NCBI GenBank assembly: GCA_001972305.1
Contig: BDDD01001959.1
Location: forward strand, 224,842 to 288,841
DNA length: 64,000 nucleotides
Direction of reading: 5' to 3'
Source: Cephalotus follicularis
Taxonomy: Eukaryota; Streptophyta; Magnoliopsida; Oxalidales; Cephalotaceae
Under the pieces are notes generated by a model. The model saw only the letters and a program-made list of their open reading frames with translations. It searched no databases and was not told the origin of the DNA. This document shows, piece by piece, positions 51,752-62,215 of this stretch. Position numbers and translations under genes: made by a program. How positions within the stretch are numbered: the first letter of the stretch is position 1; every line of letters begins with the position of its first letter.

Positions 51752-54495
51752 TGTAACACCCCCGATCTGTGGGAGTCGCCACAGTGCATAATACCAAAAC
51801 TAAGCAGATCATATCATATTAAAAGGTTCATCTTTATTAAAAACATGATGGTTTAAAGCATAACCATAACATATACAAACTGATCATAACTGAAACATAT
51901 CCAAAAATCCAAAAGTCATAAACTGAAATAACACATTGTTTTATTATCGCGTTCCACTATGACCACATAACATAAAAGGATCAGCTACTAGTCGATCCTC
52001 AGACATATGGGAGTCACTCTCATCACACATTGCCCCTTTGCTCCCGATAACCTGCCGCATGGAAACAAAAACGCGACTGAGCAAACCTCAGTACGGATGT
52101 AGAATATAAAACAGTAAATAATATTTTAAAGCAGGAAGATTTCCAAAAAGTACATTTAAAACTGAAATCTTAGCAATAAAATAATTTAAACATGTTTTAT
52201 AAATGCCCAAGGCAAAACATATAAACCATAAAGTGTACCTTTCCAAAACATAGGATCAATAAACTTTCAAAACGTAAAGCATATCTTTTCCAAAACATAG
52301 GTTCCATAAACTGAGCACCAAATCCCATAACATATCAGAAACACATAATAGCAAGGGGTTCGCGACACCCACATTGCCAAATAGAATTGCAGTGTACGGT
52401 ACTACACATACAATTCCCATATCATAACATATCCCAAAACATATAACTAGGATCGATCGATACGCCTCTATCACAAATCCAATCTACGGATATCACAGAG
52501 AGACTCCGTAAAAAAATCTCACCGTTACGGAAAGTGTCATGCCCCCGTGCCAGGCTCACAGTATGCCTATGGTACCCCCATAGGTGGTTATAAAAGCTCA
52601 GTATTTCACCATTTCCAAAAATATGATTTCATCAAATTATTTTAAAACAAAAATGTTTCCCAAACCATTACCATAAATCGTATTCAAACGATATAGTTTG
52701 ATATACTTTCATAATCAAATCATTTAATTTCACAATAAGGAGATGATTGCATATCATTTCGTAAACATATCGTAACTGATTTCATAAAGTAAGAATATTT
52801 ACTTCATAAAATATCAAATGACTTTATTTCCAAAAACACAAACATACAGAATTTATAAACCACAGTAAGCATATTCATAACCGAGTGATACTAAAACCAG
52901 AATCTGTATTATAATCTCAAACAGAACTGAAACAGTAAGAATTTGTCAAGGAACGAAGAATTTCGTACCTTATGCGCTTGTAAAGTACTTATGAATAGAC
53001 AATTTTAAACGGAATCCACTTGAAACTCAACAATCTATAAAGACATTCAAAATCATATGTATAAGAGTTTAAAACACATTAGAAGCCTTAAATAGACTCA
53101 CAAAAATGTTTGAAAAAGATTCGGATCGATTCGGGGGTCAAACGAATCAAAACGGGTGAAAACAGCACATTCCAGGGCATACCAGTCGCCTGGAACAGGG
53201 ATCCAGTCGACTGGAGAGTCTGGGAAGTCGACCGGATCATGTGACAGTCGACTACGCAACCCAAAAATGCAGGTAGTCGACTGTGTTCTTCAATCCAGTC
53301 GACTACCCAACCATTCCAGTCGACTGTCCACTCAGACAGTCGGCTGTTTTGGGCGACATAACATTTGGAAATCCGACGATTTGTTACTGAAAATGGTTCA
53401 AATGATTTTTAAATTAAACTAGAGACATATGGACATAAACATATGATTATATATGACTTGTAGGTGACTTATAAACACAAATTTGACAAAGAAACGACCA
53501 TTCAATTATTTAACTTGCAAGAGGAAGTTTGAGGACATTGCATGAACATGTCCAGATTTTGTGTTTTATCAAACACAGATGTTATAAACTTAGTTTGTGA
53601 CATATATAGGTGCATAAAACGTGCAGATAACATCACTAATACAATAGCAACATGTTTGGGCAAGAATCAAAGACTCCAAGATACCAAGAGCACAAAAACT
53701 CAAAGTAAGCCATTGAAACAAAACTATAATTAAAGGAGATGAATTTACTGACCTATAGTGATGTTAAGGAACCCAGAAAACAGTAGGAATAACACTACAA
53801 CGGTATCAAATTCGGCTGTATACAAAACAGGGACCAAAGAATGCAAAAATAAGAACATGCTAAGGCATGCACAACAAACTAAGTGAATTTAACCCAAAAG
53901 GAACAACTAAGGATTGAGATTACCTCTTGAACTTTGAAGAAACAATTACACAGCAGATTTTTGCACAATAATGGGGCAGATTCGGATGTGACATGAAAGG
54001 ATGTTGGAGGTATCATATAAAATGGCCATGACACTCAAAAATGGGGAAAGGGGGAGACAAGATTTGACAAAAGTGGGAAGGAATGCTAGCTTTTCTGGAT
54101 TATGTAATGAGAAAGGAGAGATTCTAGCATGTGGAATAGTTGGTATGATGAAGGAATCCTGGAAAGAAGAAGAAATGTAGGAAGAAAGTGGGAGAAAAAG
54201 ATTAAAATAGGAAAAGGAAATAAAAGAATTGATCATAAAAAGAATTAATAATAAAAAGAATTTGGAATTATAAAAATTAAAAGAATAATAATTGTTTTCA
54301 ATAAAATAAGTTTTTGATTAAAATAAGAATTTATAAAACCCAACATAGCATAACATACCCAAATATCGGACCGGTATCATACCGCACAATTCACATAAAC
54401 CCGATCATAGGGCAACCGGACTTTTAAAATTAAACAAAATTACAAGCCCGTAAACACATATAAAATCCGTAAAATATATTTACGAACCCGTAAAG
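51752..54495 (-). mobile_element. 3' LTR of C'' (long form, U3 edge missing at N)
   Basis: It holds 1188 bp (about 52172-53359) that the other LTR lacks, including the box array. It ends at the N, 29 bp short of the LTR edge seen at 57653. Confidence 0.9.
53183..53346. repeat. Palindromic box array in C'' LTR (8 boxes)
   Basis: Starts at 53183, 53204, 53225, 53245, 53274, 53296, 53317 and 53337, giving intervals 21, 21, 20, 29, 22, 21 and 20. Boxes are CAGTCGACTG type. The 29-bp step matches the 28-bp step in solo LTR C. Confidence 0.92.
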
Positions 54496-54496
54496 N
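54496..54496. other. Ambiguous base N at element junction
   Basis: This is the only non-ACGT character seen. It sits exactly between LTR and protease sequence, where about 3 kb of pol, a PPT and 29 bp of LTR are missing. It may be a collapsed gap or the trace of a real deletion. Confidence 0.95.
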
Positions 54497-54770
54497 GATC
54501 ATCAAAAATAATAGGACAAGCATAAAAACACTCAGATATCACAACAGATGTCCCCATAGGGGTAGAAAGAACCAAAGCTGGATCAAACAATTGCGAAGGC
54601 ATCCCAAGATGTCGAACAAAAGACCTCGCCACAACCGAGTGTGTCGATCCAGTATCATATAACACATAAGCTCTACGGTTACCAACAGAAATAAAACCTC
54701 AAACCGTACCTTGATCATTAGCTGCCTGATGAGCCGTAAATGCAAAGACTCGTCCTCCCATGTTGCCCTA
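54497..54770 (-). pseudogene. Gypsy protease fragment (element C'')
   Basis: The minus strand reads 'AYVLYDTGSTHSVVARSFV' with the active-site DTGS, then 'GTSVVISECFYACPIIFDD', where it stops at the N. A stop near 54698 and a frame change near 54770 separate it from gag. Confidence 0.85.
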
Positions 54771-55895
54771 TCCAGCATTTGTACCATTACCCTTCTTTTC
54801 CTTAGCACGAGGATCCTGACAATCCTTTGCGAAGTGTCCCATTTGTCCACATATAGAACAAGCCCCACTGGCTTTATAACAGGTACCGACCGGATGATAC
54901 CTACCACAAGCATCACACCTAGCAATCTGAACCTCGGGGTTACCCCCATCAGCTCCCTGTGCATTTTTCTGGCCATTTCCTTGCTGACGCTGTTGATTTC
55001 CATCTTTATACTGCTTGTGATCTTTCTTATGTTGTTTGCCTCCTCTGCCCCTATTCCATGAACTGCCTTGACCCTTGTTCTGATGTCCAGAACCTTGTTC
55101 ATTCCTATACCGCTTCTTATCTCCTTCCAGACGAGCTGCCTGAAAATCCAATCTCTCTAGCTCAATGTTTTTCGCAGCATTTGCAACCTCAGCTACATCC
55201 GCAAACCTAGAGTGGATCAGCTTTCCCCGAAACTGGTAATGCAGCTTCCACTTGAATTTTTTAGCTTGCTCAGATGCTAACCCAGCTGCGGATCCAGCAA
55301 ACCCAGCCAATCTAGTGAATCGGGCCAAGAACTCCGAAACTGTCTCTCCATCTTTCTGCCTGGTATTTACGAACTCTCTAGCATAGGCCTCCTTATCAGC
55401 AGTGGGGAAATACTGATGATAGAAGACATCCCGAAAACCAAACCAAGACAAAGCATCTGCATAACCTCAACCCTTAGCTGAATTCAGAGTATTCCACCAT
55501 TTCTGGGCGTCTCCTTCAAGTTTGTAAGTCGCCAATCTTACCTTCTGCTGATCATCACACCTCAGAACATTAAAGATCTTCTCCATATGTGCTATCCAAT
55601 GTTCAGCTTCCACCGGAGTCACAGCCGAACTGAAAGACTGCGGCCTCAGTTTCTGAAACCGCTCAAGCCAAACATGAGTAGGTGTGCAATGCCTATCCCC
55701 AGCTTCCACCCCCGCCTGAACCTCTGCCGGAGCATTCTGTTCAACAACTTGCTCTCGATTCTGTTGTTGCATAACACGATTCACTTCCTGAGCAACTGCC
55801 TGACGAACCAGCTCTTCCACAGAAGGCTCATTTCTGGCTTCATTTCGAGCCCCAGCTAGTACAGTTCTCTGAGGAGTGCTTCTTGTACGTACCAT
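54771..55895 (-). pseudogene. Gypsy gag (element C'')
   Basis: It opens 'MVRTRSTPQRTVLAGARNEA', has a Gln-rich segment, then 'WLERFQKLRPQSFSS', 'AEHWIAHMEKIFNVL' and 'YKLEGDAQKWWNTL'. One TGA near 55462 interrupts it. It resumes with 'ADKEAYAREFVNTRQKDGET', 'VSEFLARFTRLAGFAG', a basic linker, 'CDACGRYHPVGTC' and the knuckle 'CSICGQMGHFAKDC'. This order is typical of plant gypsy gag. The region is nearly intact, in keeping with a young insertion. Confidence 0.88.
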
Positions 55896-56052
55896 CTACG
55901 AAAGAAACCGAACACGTGATATCAAATCGAAACACAAAACCAAAATAGAAAACATATCAGAAAGACCGAAACATAACAGAACAGTCCTAACCCAAGTCTA
56001 TCCAATCTCATAGGTCAAACCTAGTTAGGTCTTCTAAGGAATAAAGCCTATT

Positions 56053-56063
56053 CTCTGATACCA
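56053..56063 (-). other. Primer binding site of C''
   Basis: The minus strand reads TGGTATCAGAG, five bases after the LTR end at 56069. Confidence 0.92.
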
Positions 56064-56068
56064 TAAAC

Positions 56069-57653
56069 TGTAACACCCCCGATCTGTGGGAGTCGCCACA
56101 GTGCATAATACCAAAACTAAACAGATCATATCATATTAAAAGGTTCATCTTTATTAAAAACGTGATGGTTTAAAACATAACCATAACATATAAAAACTGA
56201 TCATAAGTGAAACATATCCAAAAATCCAAAAGTCATAAACTGAAATAACACATTGTTTAATTATCGGGTTCCACTATGACCACATAACATAAAAGGATCA
56301 GCTACTAGACGATCCTCAGACATATGGGAGTCACTCTCATCACACATTGCCCCTTTGCTCCCGATAACCTGCCGTATGGAAACAAAAACGTGGCTGAGCA
56401 AACCTCAGTACGGATGTAGAATATAAAACAGTAAATAATATTTTAAAGCAGGAAGATTTCCAAAAAGTACATTTAAAACTGAAATCTTGAACATTTGGAA
56501 ATCCGACGATTTGTTACTGAAAATGGTTCAAATGATTTTTAAATTAAACTAGAGACATATGGACATAAACATATGATTATATATGACTTGTAGGTGACTT
56601 ATAAACACAAATTTGACAAAGAAACGACCATTCAATAATTTAACTTGCAAGAGGAAGTAAGAGGACATTGCATGAACATGTCCAGATTTTGTGTTTTATC
56701 AAACACAGATGTTATAAACTTAGTTTGTGACATATATAGGTGCATAAAACGTGCAGATAACATCACTAATACAATAGCAACATGTTTGGGCAAGAATCAA
56801 AGACTCCAAGATACCAAAAGCAAAAAAACTCAAAGTAAGCCATTGAAACAAAACTATAATTAAAGGAGATGAATTTACTGACCTATAGTGATGTTAAGGA
56901 ACCCAGAAAAAAATAGGAATAACACTACAACAGTATCAAATTCGGATGTATACAAAACAGGGACCAAAGAATGCAAAAATAAGAACATGCTAAGGCATGC
57001 ACAACAAACTAAGTGAATTTAACCCAAAAGGAACAACTAAGGATTGAGATTACCTCTTGAACTTTGAAGAAACAATTACACAGCAGATTTTTACACAATA
57101 ATGGGGCAGATTCGGATGTGACATGAAAGGATGTTGGAGGTATCATATAAAATGGCCATGACACTCAAAAATGGGGAAAGAGGGAGACAAGATTTGACAA
57201 AAGTGGGAAGGAATGCTAGCTTTTCTGGATTATGAAATGAGAAAAGAGAGATTCTAGCATGTGGAATAGTTGGTATGATGAAGGAATCCTGGAAAGAAGA
57301 AGAAAAGTAGGAAGAAAGTGGGAGAAAAAGATTAAAATAGGAAAAGGAAATAAAAAAATTGATAATAAAAAGAATTAATAATAAAAAGAATTTGGAATTA
57401 TAAAAATTAAAAGAATAATAATTGTTTTCAATAAAATAAGTTTTAGATTAAAAAAAGAATTTATAAAACCCAACATAGCATAACATACCCAAATATCGGA
57501 CCGGTATCATACCGCACAATTCACATAAACCCGATCATAGGGCAACCGGACTTTTAAAATTAAACAAAATTACAAACCCGTAAAAACATATAAAATCCGT
57601 AAAATATATTTACGAACCCGTAAAATACATTTACGAACGAACGGGGTATTACA
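56069..57653 (-). mobile_element. 5' LTR of C'' (short form without box array)
   Basis: 1585 bp. It matches the left LTR except for one 1188-bp deletion at about 56488, where 'gaaatctt' joins 'aacatttgg'. The missing segment is the one with the boxes. Confidence 0.92.
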
Positions 57654-57769
57654 CCTGAAATGTTCCTTGTCCTAGGTTTAATTTGAGTATTGTATGTAGA
57701 GGGACTATACGTGCATGTAACTATAGTTCGAGGCACAAGGTTATATTCATGTTACCCAGGGGTCAATAT

Positions 57770-60282
57770 TGTTGGAATTGGGTGTCCCTGCAAGCCACGA
57801 GAGGTTACATGTACACTCTAATTCAACGTTCTTAGTTCCAGTTATGTTCTATGTGCAAATTTATTTATGTTGGCAAGAATATATGGCTCATCCCAACCAA
57901 CCAAAAGGAATAGAATAATTATTCTTAATTAGCTATATGCCATATATTGTCCTGTCACATCAAAGAGTTGGATCTCTTGCCAGGGAGGCCATGACAATGA
58001 GATCCTTTTTCCCTGTGCCTAAACTTGTTCGAAATTATAGATTCACAATCTTTAGGCCATTGTAGAATCATGATAAAGACTTGCCATATTACGCTTGCTC
58101 CCAAGGAGGGAGGATGGATCATCTCATGGACCATTCGGTATTTATCCTAAAGCTAATGTGGGGTGCGTGCGTGGTTCCATGATGCTGAACAAACCCACCA
58201 ATAGGATCCCTATTTGGATAGTCTATACCCATGTCAATAGGGGTTCCTATGGTCTCGGTACTGTATAGTCTAAGGTGACTAGTAGGTCCACGCCTACGAT
58301 GTTCCTTTGACCTGAGCGGCTAGCATGCATTGTGTGGGATCTGCTTGACTTTGATTTCTGCCTTCCCCAGCACTAGCCATGTGCTGGCAAAATGGTTGTC
58401 TTTGGGTCTTGTGGAAGCTGCATTGAGATGTATGAGCGAGAGCGCAACGAGGAATCGTCACACCCGGGCAGGGGGTGACCAGCTCTATTTGATCTGTGTA
58501 CGTTGTAGACATTAAAGTCCTGATCAGGCAAAGGCGGACTGGAAACGAGAGGTTTCCGTGGGAGGTCTGCCGTTAGTCTCAATGCATTCACGGATTTTAT
58601 AGTATCACGGCTAAATCTAGGGGTGACATTACTCCAAACTCTAGACCGTTGATTGGAGCTAAGTATGATGAGGGAAACACTACACATATGCTGATGACTG
58701 GACAAAGCGACTGGCTATTCGGTCCCTGATTGATAGACGTGGTAATACACAAATCCAGGGGTGACTGGAAATCACACCGGGGCTATTCTAGTAGTCGGTG
58801 ACTACTAAAGTAGTCGTACCAGATGATAGGGTGCTCTGGAAATCTATCATCATACTGAAGATCGATCGTCTTTCAGGTCCCGCTCGATTATTGGAAAAGT
58901 GGGGCATGCTGCACACATGCTCGTTTAACTAGTATATATTAATTAGACATTTGTGATTTGTTCCTCTCTCCGTAATTTGACTTTTTAATATATAGAGCTT
59001 AAATGTCGGAGCATGATTTCATTTTATTAAATCAAATTAATTAAAGAGAGAGTCTTTAATTAATTGGGAGAGAAACAAATTAAATTGAAAGAGATTTAAA
59101 TAATAAAAGGAGAAAGGAGTTTTTTAGCATAATGAGAATTTTTTTCTTTTATGTTAATTTGGACTTAAAAGGAATTTTTGAATTCCTTTTGCCTAGGACA
59201 CGCCTAAACGCACGGTACATTTTTGGCCAGGGGAGTTCAACACGTTCAACGCGTTTTATGTGCAGGGAGCGCGCATGGCCGGGGAAGAAGACCGGCGCGT
59301 CGCGCCAGTGGCCGGGATGAAGCGTCCGTTGGTCCACGGTATACCTCATCCCTTCTCCTCCACACTTTCTCCCTCCTTCTCTTTTCTTTATCTCCCGAGC
59401 AACAGATGCGTTTTCTGCCGCCGCTTGCTCCCAGCGCCTCTTCCACCGCCGGTGATCACAGTGGGTGGAGTCCTTCCATGGATCTATCCATTTTGATCTT
59501 AGTTTAGCATTTTCCCGGTCCTTTTCTGGCTGGTTTCTATACGTTGAGTCAACCCTATTGACTCAGTGCACCTTGCGTCGTGACTTGGCGTTCTGGCTCG
59601 AGTCACGGCGAGTCTGGGGTGTAGGTGTGTCGGGCTAAAGGAGTTGAGGTGTTTGGTGGCTTGGCGACCGCTAATGGTGAACGGAGAGTCAACTCCGTGA
59701 CTCACCGTCGGCCGTTCTCAGCGTTCCAGGCTGAGTCTCAACGAGTCTCGGCCACCGGTGTGAAAATCGGGTGGTTAGCGTCCACTATGTGAAGGCCAGT
59801 CAATGGCGAGTTGACCAAGACTCACTGAGTCTGAACTCAGTGAGTCATTGCCACTGTTCATCGTGTTCCGGTGAGGTTCCCGACGTGTCTCCGCCAGCAA
59901 TGGGTAGAGCAGTTTTTTTTAGTCCGATGGTGTCAAGATCGAACCTAACGTCGACTGTCTGAAATTCGGCGATGTTACCGATGACTGGCTATTGCTACTG
60001 CAAGCGTGTAGCAGAAAAGTGGTGGAGCCTCCAACGTTGGTATGGTTGCTTCCCTTATGCTTTTATATTTACCGATATGGTTTCGGTTTGTTTTTTATAT
60101 GCATGCCTGTTTTCGTTTTTTGTTGGATTGAATATTAAACGGAGATCCTAGGCTTTTCTATTTGGTACTAAGATGTCAGTGTGAACCTTGACTTCCTGTC
60201 TTGGTGTTTTTGAAAAATTAAAATTATACACACTAGCGTCCTAGGACCAAATTGACCAGGAACCCTTGTCAGGTTTCCAACA
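57770..60282 (+). mobile_element. 5' LTR of copia E
   Basis: 2513 bp, TGTTGGAATT to GGTTTCCAACA. It has one copy of the hairpin (59819-59846) where D has two, and the same GC-rich block at 59270-59960. No box array. Confidence 0.9.
59819..59846. repeat. Hairpin in copia E LTR
   Basis: CTCACTGAGT, loop CTGA, and ACTCAGTGAG form a perfect stem, as at 40838 and 41157 in D. Confidence 0.88.
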
Positions 60283-60284
60283 AG

Positions 60285-60295
60285 TGGTATCAGAG
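60285..60295 (+). other. Primer binding site of copia E
   Basis: TGGTATCAGAG lies two bases after the LTR end at 60282. Confidence 0.93.
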
Positions 60296-61850
60296 TGATC
60301 CGTTTTAATTTCAATTGGACTTTAATTTTGGTTTTCGTGACTATTTTGGAATAATTGAAGTACATGAAATTCTAGTTTATTTCCCATCTCATGGTGGTTT
60401 TATAAAATAAAATATTATTTTTCGGGATACTAGGTTTTAAATAATATAGTGGGAGCTTTACTGGAATATCGGTGGACTTGTGGAAATATTTCGATTGGTC
60501 ATCGAAAATTGAAATTACTTGTGTTTATTTAAAGTCTATAGTGGATGTAGATTTTAAATGTCTTATGCATGATGGTAGGCTATGCGACTGGACCTAGCTT
60601 TTGATTTCCTTTGTGGATGGTTTAATTTGCTTTATTAACGTGTGCTTTATTTGGTCTGTAATATGGTTGCCTGCGTGCACCATTTATTCGTTATTGCTTT
60701 TATTCTCTCCCCCTCCATTTGTATTCTATTCTTTACTTTTAAAATGTATTTTGGTAATTTCATTTTTGTAAACAAAGAAGAGAAGAATCGCAAAGGAGCA
60801 AGAAGAGGAAGATCAAGGAATTTGCAAGACCAAGTGAAGGCCATGTATGCGTGGTGCATTTTGTAATAAAGTAGTTTTAAATAGTTCACCTAGGAGATCG
60901 AGTAATCACATTGGCTTGTGTGATTACTCATAGTTTTAGTCCCTGGTCAGACCATTTTTTTTCTAAGAGGGAAATAGGTTGCATGAGATGGATGTTTTCT
61001 TTTTGCAAACAAATCCAAACACGTCAAGCATGCTCAGCCATCCAAATGGATTGGAAGATAATTAAATTTATCTAAAATGGCTTTTGGTAAATATATAAAA
61101 TTTGATGAGACCAAATTCCTCCAACTTGTAAAATAATAAGTCCATAAGCGGTATGACATACGGCTGCCCCGTCGTTGGCCTTCCACAATCATCGTTGAAT
61201 GGTGTGGACATATTGGGGATGGCACTAGCTAAAGCTGAGGTCCCCCGTTTGACCATTTATATTCAATTTCAGTACAATGGTTGCATTGGAAGGAAGTAAC
61301 CATGTTTCGGTACCGATGGCACGTAAACGGGCGGGTATCAAAACGGGTTTATTTCTTTGAGGATTGTGGGTTTGACTTATACCGGGACCATATTGTTGGC
61401 GCACTGCAAGTGGGACTATATGGGCCGGCAGGCTAAATCTTGTATCGGATCTTGCATTTCAAGGGCAAGAGTCCCTAATGCAAATATGATGCTTTAAGCC
61501 TAACTATCAGGTATTATGGTTTGCGCAGCTAAAGCTGGGACCATGATATGGCGGGATAGATTCTGATACCCACTAGGAGGCATGGAGCTTCCGGAGTTCC
61601 ACATTGGAGGTGTGGGATACGATTAGAATAGTGGGAGGAACTATAATTACAAAAGACCAAGGATTATGGTAATAACATAAATGGAATGATTTGTTAATAT
61701 TCTCTCTCTCTTTCCTCTTATAGGTTGCTAGTTTTCACATACTCGATTTAATACTCAAATAGTAGACAGGACAAAAAATTCAAACACATTTGGAACTCCT
61801 AAACTTGAACATCCAATTTTCAATGAATGGAAATCCGTTTATCATAACAT
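60296..61850 (+). other. Long untranslated leader of copia E
   Basis: About 1.5 kb without a credible reading frame. Parts are shared with D (from 36918) and, inverted, with L (27760-28400), which shows the family relation. Confidence 0.7.
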
Positions 61851-62215
61851 TCTCACGAGCATGAGAGGTGATCATGTCATAACTGAGATAACCCCAAGCT
61901 AGGGAATGATGTATCCGACCATCACAAGGCCTTGGTGGTTAAGTGGTGGGATGACGATTATCAAGCTCGTAACCTTGCATTTGTTGGCACAGAGCCACTT
62001 TTTTTATGCATGTTATGCACTCACAGACCTTGTGTGTCATGCTTACACAACTTGAGGAGTTGTATGGTACCCAGTCGAGGACTGTAAAGGTAGATTTTGA
62101 CCAAGAGAGGTCAAGGTCGTCTGTGATGCCTCGATTTCCTACTTGAATAATCTCAAGGGGAGATAAATCAAGTGAATCTAAGTTCCAAGGGTGAAAACCC
62201 AAGGAAGAGGCAGCT
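61851..62215 (+). pseudogene. Gag remnant of copia E
   Basis: Decayed copia gag with 'MLTQLEELYGTQSRTVKVDF' near 62035-62100 and 'DQERSRSSVM' after it, the same block as in D. Stops and shifts are frequent. It ends near a basic 'ENPRKRQLVQ'-like segment. Confidence 0.7.

Larger units (their letters stand above)
51752..57653 (-). mobile_element. Gypsy element C'' with TSD CCTGA, pol missing
   Basis: CCTGA lies at 51747-51751 and 57654-57658. On the minus strand it runs from TGTAATACCCCG (57653) to CGGGGGTGTTACA (51752). It contains gag and the start of protease but no RT, RNase H or integrase. An N at 54496 marks the point where protease meets the left LTR. Near-identical LTRs show a recent insertion. 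Confidence 0.92.
50945..57769 (+). mobile_element. 3' LTR of copia F, split by element C''
   Basis: The LTR starts TGTTAGGGATAAGTCC at 50945, runs to 51751, and resumes at 57659 after C'' and its TSD copy. At 57770 copia E interrupts it. Its end is not seen. It contains AATAAA-type sites near 51017 but no box array and no coding sequence. Confidence 0.82.
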
